64,000 nucleotides of DNA from assembly GCF_018263925.1 (NCBI RefSeq), contig NZ_JAEVHF010000013.1:62001-126000 (forward strand), in the 5' to 3' direction. This document shows, in pieces, positions 18,534 to 27,917 of the stretch. This DNA is from Kistimonas asteriae (lineage in GTDB: Bacteria > Pseudomonadota > Gammaproteobacteria > Pseudomonadales > Endozoicomonadaceae). Positions within the stretch are counted from its first letter, which is position 1. The number at the start of each line of letters is the position of its first letter. The notes under the pieces were generated by a model, which worked only from the letters and a program-made list of their open reading frames with translations, was not told the origin of the DNA and did not search any database. Position numbers and translations under genes: made by a program.

Positions 18534-19295
18534 ATGCCGACGACAGTCAGAAAAAGCAGAAACAGCAATTGTACACCGTTTGAAGCCCGTATGGCTGTCA
18601 CTCGTGATGACATGGAAGCCATCATGAGGCTACGGCACAGTGTTTTTAATCAGACCTTCGGTGCACGGTTTTCACATTGTGAAAATGGCATGGATTACGA
18701 TAGCTTTGACCCCCTTTGCCGCCATCTCATTGTGAAGGATCGGAGTAACAACCAGACCATTGCAACAACCCGCCTGCTGACCGAAAAAAAAGCCCAGTTA
18801 ATTGGTTCTTTTTACAGTGAAAATGAGTTTATCTTACCAGGCCTGAAAGAATTACCAGACCCCATTCTTGAACTGGGGAGAGTCTGTATTCATGAAGACT
18901 ATCGCAATCGAAGTGCCATTCTCAGCCTGTGGCAAGCGCTTTCCAAAGTGCTGACAACAACCGATACCGAGGTACGGTTTCTCATTGGCTGTGCCAGCAT
19001 CAGCATGGATGATGGAGGTATTCAGGCGGAAGCGATTATGCGCATACTTCGTGCAAACTATATGGATACCAGCCGTATCAAAGCAACGCCCCTTGTGCCA
19101 TTACCGCAGGTCGATCTTCCCGACAATGTCGTCACCTCCATCCCCCCCTTTCTCAAGTTTTGCCTTCGCCTGGGTGCAAAAGTTTGCGGGGAACCCAGTT
19201 GGGATCGAGATTTCGGTGTCGCTGATGTATTTACTCTTCTGGACCTGCATGAGCTTAATCGACATACGCATCGCTATGTCAACCGGTTTCTCTGA
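18534..19295 (+). CDS. OlsB-like N-acyltransferase (GNAT fold)
   Basis: 253 residues of the family that includes ornithine-lipid synthase OlsB and proteins annotated as putative haemolysins. Seen: AIMRLRHSVFNQTFG near the N-terminus, ATTRLLT, the acyl-donor-binding block LELGRVCIHEDYRNRSAI, then FLIGCASISMDDGG and the C-terminal PPFLKFCLRLGAKVCGEPSWD. OlsB transfers a 3-hydroxyacyl chain from ACP to ornithine, the first step of phosphate-free ornithine lipids. No OlsA-type acyltransferase is adjacent, so the substrate is not proved by context. A monocistronic gene ended by the terminator at 19314. Confidence 0.75.
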   Translation: MPTTVRKSRNSNCTPFEARMAVTRDDMEAIMRLRHSVFNQTFGARFSHCENGMDYDSFDPLCRHLIVKDRSNNQTIATTRLLTEKKAQLIGSFYSENEFILPGLKELPDPILELGRVCIHEDYRNRSAILSLWQALSKVLTTTDTEVRFLIGCASISMDDGGIQAEAIMRILRANYMDTSRIKATPLVPLPQVDLPDNVVTSIPPFLKFCLRLGAKVCGEPSWDRDFGVADVFTLLDLHELNRHTHRYVNRFL

Positions 19296-19313
19296 ACGAA
19301 GATGGCATTAACT

Positions 19314-19337
19314 AAAGGGGGATTCCTCCCCCTTTTT
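19314..19337. terminator. Bidirectional terminator between olsB-like gene and fumarase
   Basis: AAAGGGGGA-TTCC-TCCCCCTTTTT: strong GC stem flanked by A and T runs, between two convergent genes. Confidence 0.85.
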
Positions 19338-19347
19338 AGTGACGCAA

Positions 19348-20868
19348 TCAGCTGATTTTCACCGGCTCAAACTGTGCAATTTTGTCACGCCACTCTTCTG
19401 GCCCCGTCTGGTGAACAGATGTTCCTTTGCTGTCAACAGCCACCGTCACGGGCATATCTTCTATATCAAATTCATAAATTGCTTCCATGCCAAGATCATC
19501 GAATGCGACTACCTTGGCCTGCTTAACTGCCTGTGCAACCAAATAGGCCGCGCCACCGACCGCCATCAGATACACCGCTTGATTATCGCGAATTGCCTCA
19601 ATCGCAGTAGGACCGCGCTCGGCCTTACCGATCATGCCAATCAATCCCGTTTGCTCGAGCATGGTGCGGGTAAATTTATCCATCCTGGTTGAGGTCGTCG
19701 GACCGGCAGGTCCGACCACTTCATCACGCACAGGATCAACTGGCCCAACGTAATAGATAAAACGGTTCTTCATATCAACAGGTAGTTCCTCACCCTTGGC
19801 AAGCATATCCACCATACGTTTGTGTGCGGCATCACGACCCGTGAGCATTTTTCCTGAAAGCAACACGGTTTCACCAGGCTGCCAATCACGGATATCTTCT
19901 GCGGTTATCGTATTGAGATTGACGCGACGGACACTGTCTCCAACTTCCCAGGTAATATCCGGATAATCGCCCATGGAAGGAGGCGTCAAAACGGCAGGGC
20001 CGGAGCCATCCAATGTAAAATGTGCATGTCGAGTAGCGGCACAATTCGGAATCATGGCCACCGGCTTAGAGGCTGCATGGGTTGGATAGTCCATGATCTT
20101 GACATCAAGCACGGTCGTTAAGCCGCCCAGCCCCTGCGCCCCAATACCGAGTTTGTTAACCGCCTCAAAGATTTCCAGACGAAGCTCTTCAATTCTGCTC
20201 TTAGGACCGCGGTCACGGAGTTCATGGATATCAATGGGATCCATCAAGGACTGCTTTGCCAATACTGCGGCCTTTTCTGCCGTCCCCCCAACGCCGATAC
20301 CCAACATACCCGGCGGACACCAACCAGCGCCCATAGTAGGGACGGTCTTGACCACCCACTCAACAATATCATCCGACGGATTCAGCATGGCCAATTTGGA
20401 CTTGTTCTCAGAGCCCCCCCCCTTGGCAGCCACCTGAACATCCACCTTGTCACCAGGTACCAGGCTAGTGTGAATAACGGCCGGCGTATTATCTTTGGTG
20501 TTTGTCCGTTTCCCGGCAGGATCTGCAAGAATGGACGCGCGCAGGACATTATCGGGGTGCGTATAAGCACGCCGAACACCTTCATTAACTAAGTCTTCCA
20601 CACCTAGCTTGGTATCAAAGCGAACATCCATGCCTACTTTAAGAAAAACAGTCACAATACCCGTATCTTGGCAGATAGGACGTCGGCCCGTTGCACACAT
20701 ACGGGAATTAATCAGAATCTGCGCCATGGCATCCTTGGCTGCCTGAGACTGTTCCTTCTCATAGGCTTCGTGGACAGCCTTGATGAAATCAACCGGGTGG
20801 TAATAGGAAATGAACTGCAAAGCGTCGGCAATGCTCTGTATAAAATCTTCTTCTCGTATAACAGTCAT
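19348..20868 (-). CDS. fumA: Fumarate hydratase, class I (iron-sulfur)
   Basis: 506 residues from the ATG at 20868 (MTVIREEDF), preceded by AAAGGAGT; an upstream in-frame start is longer than the family. It interconverts fumarate and malate in the TCA cycle with an oxygen-sensitive [4Fe-4S] cluster. Seen: RRPICQDTGIVTVFLKVG near the N-terminus, GAGWCPPGMLGIGVGG, IPNCAATRHAHF (cluster Cys), and a C-terminal FumA beta domain with GPTTSTRMD and KGTSVHQTGP. The single-chain form carries both the alpha and beta parts. A run of nine G bases (20414-20422 on the + strand as C) lies in the coding region. Confidence 0.93.
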   Translation of the reverse strand: MTVIREEDFIQSIADALQFISYYHPVDFIKAVHEAYEKEQSQAAKDAMAQILINSRMCATGRRPICQDTGIVTVFLKVGMDVRFDTKLGVEDLVNEGVRRAYTHPDNVLRASILADPAGKRTNTKDNTPAVIHTSLVPGDKVDVQVAAKGGGSENKSKLAMLNPSDDIVEWVVKTVPTMGAGWCPPGMLGIGVGGTAEKAAVLAKQSLMDPIDIHELRDRGPKSRIEELRLEIFEAVNKLGIGAQGLGGLTTVLDVKIMDYPTHAASKPVAMIPNCAATRHAHFTLDGSGPAVLTPPSMGDYPDITWEVGDSVRRVNLNTITAEDIRDWQPGETVLLSGKMLTGRDAAHKRMVDMLAKGEELPVDMKNRFIYYVGPVDPVRDEVVGPAGPTTSTRMDKFTRTMLEQTGLIGMIGKAERGPTAIEAIRDNQAVYLMAVGGAAYLVAQAVKQAKVVAFDDLGMEAIYEFDIEDMPVTVAVDSKGTSVHQTGPEEWRDKIAQFEPVKIS

Positions 20869-21066
20869 CGTTTTCCGGACTCCTTTGACTGGCGTATCCG
20901 CTCGCCTTCCGACGAACAAACCCATCGCCATGGCTGAACACGGTAATGCATTATTATGAAGGTGTGATCGGAGTATACCACTATCCATAAAGAGGGGGAT
21001 TCTTTGCCCTGGACAACTCGGTTACACTCGAAAAGTCTCTAACAGACCGCTTCAACGAGAGAGGAA

Positions 21067-22005
21067 ATGGTACAAATCCATTTTGGTAATAAGTCTTACC
21101 AAACAAAGTCAGGAAAATCGCTACTTGAAACACTGCTGGAGCAGCATTGTCGCATTCCATGGTCCTGCAGGGCCGGGTTATGCCATTCATGCCTGATGCA
21201 AACCACCCAAGGCTCAGTACCTAAAGAGGCCTGTTCTAGCCTCTCACAAGACCAGGTAGAAAGTGGGTTTTTCCTAGCCTGTCAATGCTATCCCACCAGC
21301 GATATCACCGTTCGCTTGCCTGAACGCCACCTTCAACCCCAGCCAGCTGTGATCACCGGGAAAGACTTTCTCTCTCCCACATTGCTCGCTATAAGGCTGG
21401 CACCACGCCTCCCACTGCAGTATCGACCCGGACAGCACATCCTGCTTTGGCGTAATACAACGGACAGTAGCCGTTATTGTCTTCTGTCACAACCAGAACT
21501 GGACAGCGAGCTGCTGATTCATGTGGAACGGCGAGCCGGTGGCAAGTTCAGCCGATGGCTGTTTGATGAAGCGGCTTGTGGCACTCAGGTGACACTCAGT
21601 GAACTGGCCGGCCAGTGTCACTACCAGCCAGGCAGGGATAACAAGCCCACCATCCTATTTGGCAGCGGCGTTGGTATTGGCGCCGCTATGGCAATCACTC
21701 GTGACACACTATTAAACAATCCCTCATCGGTCCTTGTAACACTCTTACATGCAGATACCGAATCGCCCGAAGCGTTTTTCCTTCGCCATCACGACCTGCC
21801 TGAATCACTTCTGCAGACTATCACTCTGGAAGCACCAATAGAGAGGGTTGATGAACTGTTGGCAGAACGTCGCTTCCAAAATGCGCAGATCAAGTTAATT
21901 GGTCAAAATGACAGTGTGCTCACCTTAGAGCACACGCTGAAAAAAAGACGTTATCCAGACACGCATCTCGTTACTCAACCCTTTTCGCCCATACCTTCCG
22001 CCTGA
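21067..22005 (+). CDS. Ferredoxin-domain flavin oxidoreductase
   Basis: 312 residues. Residues 1-90 form a plant-type [2Fe-2S] domain with Cys34, Cys39, Cys42 (SCRAGLCHSC) and Cys72. The rest resembles ferredoxin-NADP reductase: YRPGQHILLW, then RYCLLSQP at the flavin site (the usual RxYS motif is altered), and a nucleotide site at FGSGVGIGAAMAI (about 199-211). Similar proteins pass electrons from NAD(P)H through FAD and 2Fe-2S to an oxygenase or reductase. No oxygenase partner lies nearby, so the acceptor is unknown. GAGAGGAA precedes the ATG. Its 3' end overlaps the convergent PqaA-like gene by about 30 bp. Confidence 0.8.
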   Translation: MVQIHFGNKSYQTKSGKSLLETLLEQHCRIPWSCRAGLCHSCLMQTTQGSVPKEACSSLSQDQVESGFFLACQCYPTSDITVRLPERHLQPQPAVITGKDFLSPTLLAIRLAPRLPLQYRPGQHILLWRNTTDSSRYCLLSQPELDSELLIHVERRAGGKFSRWLFDEAACGTQVTLSELAGQCHYQPGRDNKPTILFGSGVGIGAAMAITRDTLLNNPSSVLVTLLHADTESPEAFFLRHHDLPESLLQTITLEAPIERVDELLAERRFQNAQIKLIGQNDSVLTLEHTLKKRRYPDTHLVTQPFSPIPSA

Positions 22006-23516
22006 TTGCCACGGGTATAGGAGGACTCAGGGTATAAATCAGGAATAACGGAGACACTGGATGTCACAACCATGTCTGGATAGGGCGCATTATCAAAGGC
22101 CAGCTCGACAAACCACGCCGTCCACCCAGACTTGGGCGACTCAACATCAATACTGAACTGGCAAGGTTCTACTCGCTGAATCGCCACGTTTTCGGGTTTA
22201 TACTGCAACCCGTTCTGGGAAAGCGCTGTCATTCGAAAATCACGAGCCTCAGGATTGGTCACCTGCCACAAAACAGCACGCTTTGGGCAAACCGGCATAC
22301 TCGCAGCCAAGCGCCCAACCCCGGGACGACTCCAGTTCACATCCGGCAACGGCCTGTTATCAACCCTTGCACCAAGAAATGCTTCAAACGTATCCGTAGC
22401 CCGCGCCAGCCCACCGGGATCCCTGAAGACATAATGTCGACTATTGGGAAACGTGCGCATCCACGTTGGCCCCAGGAGTTCTTGCAGGTAGAGCTTGGCG
22501 GAATCAGGCGGAAAAAAATCATCACCTGACGCAGTAACAATATATTTTGGCATGTTCAGGCGATCACGGTAGCGATAAGGATCCACCAGCATCAGCAAAC
22601 GATACATTTCAGGGGTATGAACATAGGAAAAGACATCATGCTCGGGTGCATAATAATCACTGAGTGCCGGAATCGTTCCCTGATGCGCCTTATAAACATG
22701 ATCAATAAACGCCTCACTTTTGAGGATATCAATCACGACAGGTATGAGTGAATCGGTTCGCTTATCAACAGCGGCAGTGAGCCACGCGGTCCACCCCCGC
22801 TTGGAAGCCCCCGCGAGAACAAAACGCTCAACATCAACGCCTTTATACGATAATACAGCCTGAACGGTATCCATCGCCCGTACTGCTGACTTGACCATGG
22901 GAAACTGCAACAGCAATGCCTCACTTTCCTCAGGATCCTTGAGATAGTGATACCAGGTCCAGGCAATAAGATCATCTTCCTTACGCGGCTTACCATCCGC
23001 AAAGCGCAGATACTGATTCGGTACATCTTTCAGGTCGACAACGACCGCGCCGGTACTGGCCGCAATTTTGGCGAAATCAACCTGATTGAATACATCGTAA
23101 GTCACGTCTCCATATTCAGGATCACGTGGGTATCGAGTCCCTCCATCAATAAACAAAAACGCCTTTTCTGAGCGAACAACCTCGGGTCGGTAAATCATCA
23201 ACCGATGACGCCAGACTGGTTCAGAAACACCATGCTTTATCGCCGCAGACCAGGTCTGGGAGACCATACTGACCTGGTACAGCTTGACTTTAGCATTAGG
23301 AAAATCGGCAACGTTTTGCCACGCCTCCCCTTCCAGCGTCCACTCCCAGCTATTATCCGGTTGTTGAATATAGTCATCCAACGCAGTCCTGTGCACAGGG
23401 TTATCCCCATCCTTTATCATGCCGCAGGCAGACAGTACGGGCATCACCGCCAGTACGCCTGCAAGAACAAGCACTACTAACCGACCGCTGTTAAACATGA
23501 AACTTGTGCAAGCCAT
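21975..23516 (-). CDS. PhoPQ-activated protein PqaA-like lipoprotein
   Basis: 513 residues from the ATG at 23516. The lipobox is VLSAC (Cys31), so the protein should be a periplasm-facing lipoprotein. The family (PqaA, PF10142 type) has an alpha/beta-hydrolase fold. Likely triad positions are Ser in VLAGASKRGW, Asp in TASGDDFF and His in NSRHYV. Conserved blocks PEVVRSEKAFLFIDGG and LIAWTWYHYL are present. In Salmonella the family gene is PhoPQ-induced; I see no PhoP box I would defend. The substrate is unknown. Confidence 0.8.
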   Translation of the reverse strand: MACTSFMFNSGRLVVLVLAGVLAVMPVLSACGMIKDGDNPVHRTALDDYIQQPDNSWEWTLEGEAWQNVADFPNAKVKLYQVSMVSQTWSAAIKHGVSEPVWRHRLMIYRPEVVRSEKAFLFIDGGTRYPRDPEYGDVTYDVFNQVDFAKIAASTGAVVVDLKDVPNQYLRFADGKPRKEDDLIAWTWYHYLKDPEESEALLLQFPMVKSAVRAMDTVQAVLSYKGVDVERFVLAGASKRGWTAWLTAAVDKRTDSLIPVVIDILKSEAFIDHVYKAHQGTIPALSDYYAPEHDVFSYVHTPEMYRLLMLVDPYRYRDRLNMPKYIVTASGDDFFPPDSAKLYLQELLGPTWMRTFPNSRHYVFRDPGGLARATDTFEAFLGARVDNRPLPDVNWSRPGVGRLAASMPVCPKRAVLWQVTNPEARDFRMTALSQNGLQYKPENVAIQRVEPCQFSIDVESPKSGWTAWFVELAFDNAPYPDMVVTSSVSVIPDLYPESSYTRGNQAEGMGEKG

Positions 23517-23629
23517 GCCATTATTCCTGGTTAATACCTTGTCAGAGTAGTCATATCGTGCCCCTACAGGGTATGACATAATGCCCCGGCCCACTGACAA
23601 AATGACGATAACAGGGCTGGTGCCTGAAC

Positions 23630-24397
23630 ATGACCGATTCAATACAAACAGACGTTGTTGAACGTATCCTGCAAATCCGGATCGTTCGTCCTGAACGAAA
23701 GAACGCATTGACGCATACCATGTATGACGCATTGGCAGCCGCATTGCTGCAGGCGGATGAACAGAGCGAAATACGAGCCATATTCATCACCGGTACAGAT
23801 GACTGCTTCACCAGTGGTAATGATGTGCAGGACTTCCTGTCCCACCCGCCATCAGGGCCAGACAGCCCTGTGTTTCGTTTCATGCGTACACTGCAACAGT
23901 GCCGCAAACCGGTCGTTGCCGCCGTGAACGGCCCCGCTGTCGGCATTGGCGCCACGCTGCTTCTGCATTGTGATCTCGTTTATCTTGGGCCTGACGCCAA
24001 ACTTCAGATGCCCTTTGTCAAACTGGGGCTTTGTCCGGAATACGCATCCAGCCTGTTGGTACCCGCAATGGTCGGCCATCGCCGGGCGACAGAGCTCCTG
24101 CTACTGGGTGACACCCTACGTGCAGAGGAAGCTGTCAGCGCAGGCATCGCTAATGCTGTCTTCGATGAGTACTACCAGGAAAAAGCGTTCGACAAAGCGC
24201 GGGAAATTGCCGCATTGCCACCAGCGGCTATCCGCATGGCCAAACGGCTAATGAAAGAGCCGGTTGAAGAACAGATCTCTCGGCAAATTGCCCGTGAAGG
24301 CGCTGCCTTTGTGGAACGCCTTGCATCACCTGAGGCACGGGAGGCCATGATGGCATTTATGCAGAAACGCCCCGCCGATTTCAGCGCATTTGAATAA
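23630..24397 (+). CDS. Enoyl-CoA hydratase/isomerase family protein
   Basis: 255 residues, crotonase fold. The oxyanion-hole segments are FTSGNDVQDF and NGPAVGIGATLLLHCDLVY. The acid at the site equivalent to hydratase Glu164 is in LGLCPEYASS, while the second hydratase Glu is not obvious. This pattern is common in delta3-delta2-enoyl-CoA isomerases, so either activity is possible. Divergent from the PqaA-like gene (start to start 113 bp). Confidence 0.85.
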   Translation: MTDSIQTDVVERILQIRIVRPERKNALTHTMYDALAAALLQADEQSEIRAIFITGTDDCFTSGNDVQDFLSHPPSGPDSPVFRFMRTLQQCRKPVVAAVNGPAVGIGATLLLHCDLVYLGPDAKLQMPFVKLGLCPEYASSLLVPAMVGHRRATELLLLGDTLRAEEAVSAGIANAVFDEYYQEKAFDKAREIAALPPAAIRMAKRLMKEPVEEQISRQIAREGAAFVERLASPEAREAMMAFMQKRPADFSAFE

Positions 24398-24400
24398 GCC

Positions 24401-24451
24401 CCTATCGATAATGGCCTGGATGTTTTCACCCCCAGGTCATTGATAGGTTTT
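24401..24451. terminator. Terminator after the enoyl-CoA hydratase gene
   Basis: Imperfect inverted repeat CCTATCGATAATGGCCTGG / CCAGGTCATTGATAGG followed by TTTT. It sits between convergent genes. Confidence 0.6.
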
Positions 24452-24456
24452 CGGTG

Positions 24457-25089
24457 CTAGAACCACCACCAGGACGTATTTTCTGCTACTTGGGCAACAG
24501 TTTCCTGAACCGGTGCAGACAACACCACAACCGGATTCAACGCCCGGGTTTGTTCAAGCTCCGCCTTGGCTGAAGAGCGAGAAACAAACTGCATGGGTCC
24601 ATCACCCAGAGGCATATCACCTGCCGTCGGATCCAGCCTGGGCGAGGTTAACTCTGCGTAACGCAGATAGTAGGTCCCACCACCTGCCACATCCAGGGAA
24701 AAACTGGCTATCCGGTTGAAATTGATAGGCTGTTCGGCCAGAAAAGAATCTTCCAGAAAAAACAGGTCCAAACCAAAGAACGGGCGCTTGAGAAGAAACT
24801 GATACTGACCCGGCGCCAGTTCCAGCACTTGATGACCATTACTGCTGATATTCACGACGGGCTCGCCGTTAACATACACGGTCGGTGCTTCCAGTTCCTC
24901 TTCCGCCCATTCACTGTAGGGGCGATAGATAATGACATGGGCGTTATCGAGTTCAGGACTGGCCTGCGTCGCATACAACGCCCCGTCAACGGGTTTCAGG
25001 TAGGCGCCGAACGTCCTGTCCCAGGAACTGCAGGCTGACAGGAAATACAGAACGCACAGCACGACGCTGATTCGGCTGAGTGATTTCAT
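24457..25089 (-). CDS. DUF2846-like lipoprotein
   Basis: 210 residues from the ATG at 25089 (MKSLSRISVV). A signal peptide ends in a lipobox FLSAC. The body carries NAHVIIYRP, a short strand pair VYVNGEPV, and VLELAPGQYQFLLKRP, the pattern of DUF2846 surface or periplasmic lipoproteins. The C-terminus ends in an aromatic SWWWF. Function unknown. It is 64 bp upstream of, and on the same strand as, the 5' side of nothing else; the MarC gene ends just beyond its start region. Confidence 0.7.
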   Translation of the reverse strand: MKSLSRISVVLCVLYFLSACSSWDRTFGAYLKPVDGALYATQASPELDNAHVIIYRPYSEWAEEELEAPTVYVNGEPVVNISSNGHQVLELAPGQYQFLLKRPFFGLDLFFLEDSFLAEQPINFNRIASFSLDVAGGGTYYLRYAELTSPRLDPTAGDMPLGDGPMQFVSRSSAKAELEQTRALNPVVVLSAPVQETVAQVAENTSWWWF

Positions 25090-25152
25090 TATTGTTATTC
25101 TCCACACATTCGCGTGCTCATTCTGCCTGTTTTTTGCAAACGGTGCTATCTA

Positions 25153-25761
25153 TCAGGTGCTCATCCAGGGCGCAACGCCAATTGCCGTCATGATGAGTTC
25201 CACCGAAAGTGCCGCCAGTATCATGCCCATGATACGGACAATGATCGCGGAACCGTTATGACCAATCACCTTGAAAATACGGTCTGCCATGAGCATTAAG
25301 CCACAGGTTACCAGCAATACGAGTAACAGAACCGCCGCCGTCGCCGTCTGCTCATACAGGGTTTTCACCCGGTTATCGGTCAAGGTAATCACGGCCATAA
25401 TCGCACCGGGGCTAGCGATCGATGGCACAGCCAAAGGGAAAACGGCCAGATCATGCCCCGGCTCTGTTTCACCAGGCTCCTGGATATGCGTAGAAAAGAT
25501 CATTTGCAAACCAAACAGAAACAGGATGACGCCACCGGCCAACTGTAAAGAGATCAGCTTGATATCCATGGCCGTTAATATCAGTTGGCCAAGAATCAGT
25601 GCGGCAATCAGCACAACGCTGGCATATAGTGTCGCCTTGATTGCCGTTTTTCTACGCTGTTGCGCAGACAATCGCGCGGTAAGTCCGGTAAACAGTGCCA
25701 GCGTCCCTACCGGATCAATCGTCGACCACAACATCATGAAATCTTTAATCAGCATTTCCAT
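25153..25761 (-). CDS. MarC/YhgN-family inner membrane protein
   Basis: 202 residues with about six hydrophobic segments. The family start DFMMLWSTIDPVGTLALF is present, as is the central FPLAVPSIASPGAI block that defines MarC-type proteins. The gene starts with ATG at 25761 after AGGTGG. Members are integral inner-membrane proteins of uncertain function; the old link to multiple antibiotic resistance was not confirmed in E. coli. Confidence 0.88.
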   Translation of the reverse strand: MEMLIKDFMMLWSTIDPVGTLALFTGLTARLSAQQRRKTAIKATLYASVVLIAALILGQLILTAMDIKLISLQLAGGVILFLFGLQMIFSTHIQEPGETEPGHDLAVFPLAVPSIASPGAIMAVITLTDNRVKTLYEQTATAAVLLLVLLVTCGLMLMADRIFKVIGHNGSAIIVRIMGMILAALSVELIMTAIGVAPWMST

Positions 25762-25992
25762 TGAGACACCACCTGAGGTTATTCCATTACTGTCGGCGCG
25801 TTATTTATCAGAAATCGCTGATTACCACCAACCCATTTATGTAGCTTATTGTTTACAATACGAAAATCTGACAACGGCCTTCTGACGGAAGTCCGCAGCC
25901 GGCCGATACAGATCAATAATCCCCCGTGCCAAGAGGCGTACTATAAGCGGGAAGAACACCCTGATCGTTTCCAAACGGGGGAAGTAATAAGC

Positions 25993-27363
25993 ATGCAACT
26001 GTCATTTTTGGGGGCTGCCGGTACCGTCACCGGCTCCAAGTATCTGGTGACATTCAATGGCTTCCAGCTACTGGTCGATTGCGGACTGTACCAGGGACTA
26101 AAAGACTATCGTCGTCGAAACTGGCAACCCTTACCGATACCAGCGGAAGACATTGACGCTGTTGTTCTGACTCATGCGCATATTGATCACAGTGGTTATC
26201 TGCCCGCACTGGTCAGACAGGGGTATGACGGACCCGTCTACTGCAGCCAGGGCACCAGGGACTTATGTCGTGTGCTGCTCCCTGACGCCGGTTACCTCCA
26301 GGAAGAAGACGCTCGCTTTGCCAACAAACACGGTTTTTCCAGGCATCAGCCCGCCCTGCCGCTGTATACTGAAGAAGACGCCCGTCGCTCATTAAAACTG
26401 TTTCGCCCCCTGCCTCTCGATAGCATCAACGATATCGGCAAGGGTTTGACCCTGCGACTCCGTCCGGCAGGTCATATTCTGGGCGCCTGCACACTGGAGG
26501 TGTTCAATGGGCGACACCTCCTCTGTTTCAGCGGTGATCTTGGTCGTGCCGACGACCCTATCATGTACCCACCCGAACCGATGCCGCGGGCCGATTACCT
26601 GGTACTGGAATCCACCTACGGCAATCGCCTGCATGCCGAAACCGATTCGCTGGTGACACTGGAACAGATCATCAACAAAACCGCTAAACGGGGCGGCATT
26701 GTCCTGATGCCCTCATTCGCGGTTGGCAGGGCGCAACTGGCCCTGCATATGATCAGCCAGCTCAAGCTTCAGAACCGCATCCCCCGCGAATTACCGGTCT
26801 ACCTGAACAGCCCCATGGCGATCAAGGCGACTGAGCTGTTTTACCAGCATCCTGAGAAACATCGGTTAACCCATGAAGACTGCCAGCGCATTGATGCCGG
26901 CACCCACTATGTACGAACCATGGAAGAATCCATGGCGCTGAACCGCCGCACCTTTCCAGCCATCATCATCTCCGCCAGCGGCATGGCCAGCGGCGGCCGC
27001 GTTCTGCACCACCTGAACACCCTGGCCCCCAACCACCGTAACAGCATCGTATTCATGGGATTCCAGGCGCCGGGCACCCGTGGTGAAAAAATGGTGAATG
27101 GCGCACGAGAGGTAAAAATCCACGGTCGGCAGGTGACGATCAATGCGGATGTTCATAATCTGGAAGGCTTATCCGCCCATGCCGATTACCAGGGGATTCT
27201 TGACTGGCTCACAGCAGTGCACCAGCCCCCCAGAAAAGTCTTGATCACCCACGGTGAACCCACGGCATCGGTGTCATTAGCGGAGCATATTCAGACACGT
27301 TTTGGCTGGTCGGCTGAAGTACCGGAACTGGGCACAACGATTGAGATTCCTGATCCAGACTGA
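25993..27363 (+). CDS. Metallo-beta-lactamase / beta-CASP ribonuclease-like protein
   Basis: 456 residues from the ATG at 25993 (MQLSFLGAAGTVTGSKYLV); a longer frame upstream is unlikely. Zinc motif 2 is THAHIDHSGYLP. Other metal ligands lie at RPAGHILGAC and FSGDLGR. The beta-CASP domain has YLNSPMAIKATELF and SASGMASGGRVLHHL, and the C-terminal block is VHNLEGLSAHADYQGI. This is the CPSF73/RNase J-like architecture used for RNA cleavage. The specific substrate is not known for bacterial members of this length. Confidence 0.88.
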   Translation: MQLSFLGAAGTVTGSKYLVTFNGFQLLVDCGLYQGLKDYRRRNWQPLPIPAEDIDAVVLTHAHIDHSGYLPALVRQGYDGPVYCSQGTRDLCRVLLPDAGYLQEEDARFANKHGFSRHQPALPLYTEEDARRSLKLFRPLPLDSINDIGKGLTLRLRPAGHILGACTLEVFNGRHLLCFSGDLGRADDPIMYPPEPMPRADYLVLESTYGNRLHAETDSLVTLEQIINKTAKRGGIVLMPSFAVGRAQLALHMISQLKLQNRIPRELPVYLNSPMAIKATELFYQHPEKHRLTHEDCQRIDAGTHYVRTMEESMALNRRTFPAIIISASGMASGGRVLHHLNTLAPNHRNSIVFMGFQAPGTRGEKMVNGAREVKIHGRQVTINADVHNLEGLSAHADYQGILDWLTAVHQPPRKVLITHGEPTASVSLAEHIQTRFGWSAEVPELGTTIEIPDPD

Positions 27364-27783
27364 TCAGATACTGAAACGTTTCATCCAGAGTCCATGGAGA
27401 TTGCAGTCACTCACCGCGAACAGGACGCTTCCCGGCGGCAGGCGCAACACAAACAGCCCTTCCGCCACAGACAGGGCGGCATGCAATGACATGCCACACA
27501 GCTCCTGGCGCTGGTGATCATAAAGGCGAATAGCGGATATATGGTGCGCAACGGTCTGGACATGCCGAACCACAATGCCGATGCGTACCAGCTCCCCTTC
27601 CCGGCAGACCGTCACGTCCGGAATATGGGCGTCACCCCCGGCCCGGCTCTGCCAACCGCCTGTCAGCGTAATCGGCTGAACAGCCTCTGCCACACTATCC
27701 TGCCCCAGTGCCAGCGCCATTGATGCCGTACCAGCCACCAATCCGTAATGCAGGAACGTTCTTCTCATCATGCCTTCACTCAT
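27364..27783 (-). CDS. Tat-exported superoxide-reductase-like protein
   Basis: 139 residues. A twin-arginine signal MMRRTFLHYGLVAGTASMAL precedes a small domain aligning with the iron centre II of desulfoferrodoxin. All five ligands of the Fe(His)4Cys site are at the right spacing: His53 (AHIP), His74, His80, Cys127 and His130 in CNLHGLW. The Glu-Lys pair before the first His of classical enzymes is Asp-Ala here. Superoxide reductase reduces superoxide to peroxide in the cytoplasm of anaerobes. A periplasmic version in this organism is unusual, and the electron donor is unknown. AGAGGTG precedes the ATG. Confidence 0.75.
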   Translation of the reverse strand: MSEGMMRRTFLHYGLVAGTASMALALGQDSVAEAVQPITLTGGWQSRAGGDAHIPDVTVCREGELVRIGIVVRHVQTVAHHISAIRLYDHQRQELCGMSLHAALSVAEGLFVLRLPPGSVLFAVSDCNLHGLWMKRFSI

Positions 27784-27917
27784 TACATCGCACCTCTACA
27801 GCCCGGGTCATGTTGCAGCAAGCCTAGCAATGAAAGCGCCTGAGAGAGTGGCCACGCCCCCGCAGAGATGGCAGAATATATCGACAATCAATAACAACAA
27901 TAATGACAAGAAAAGCC

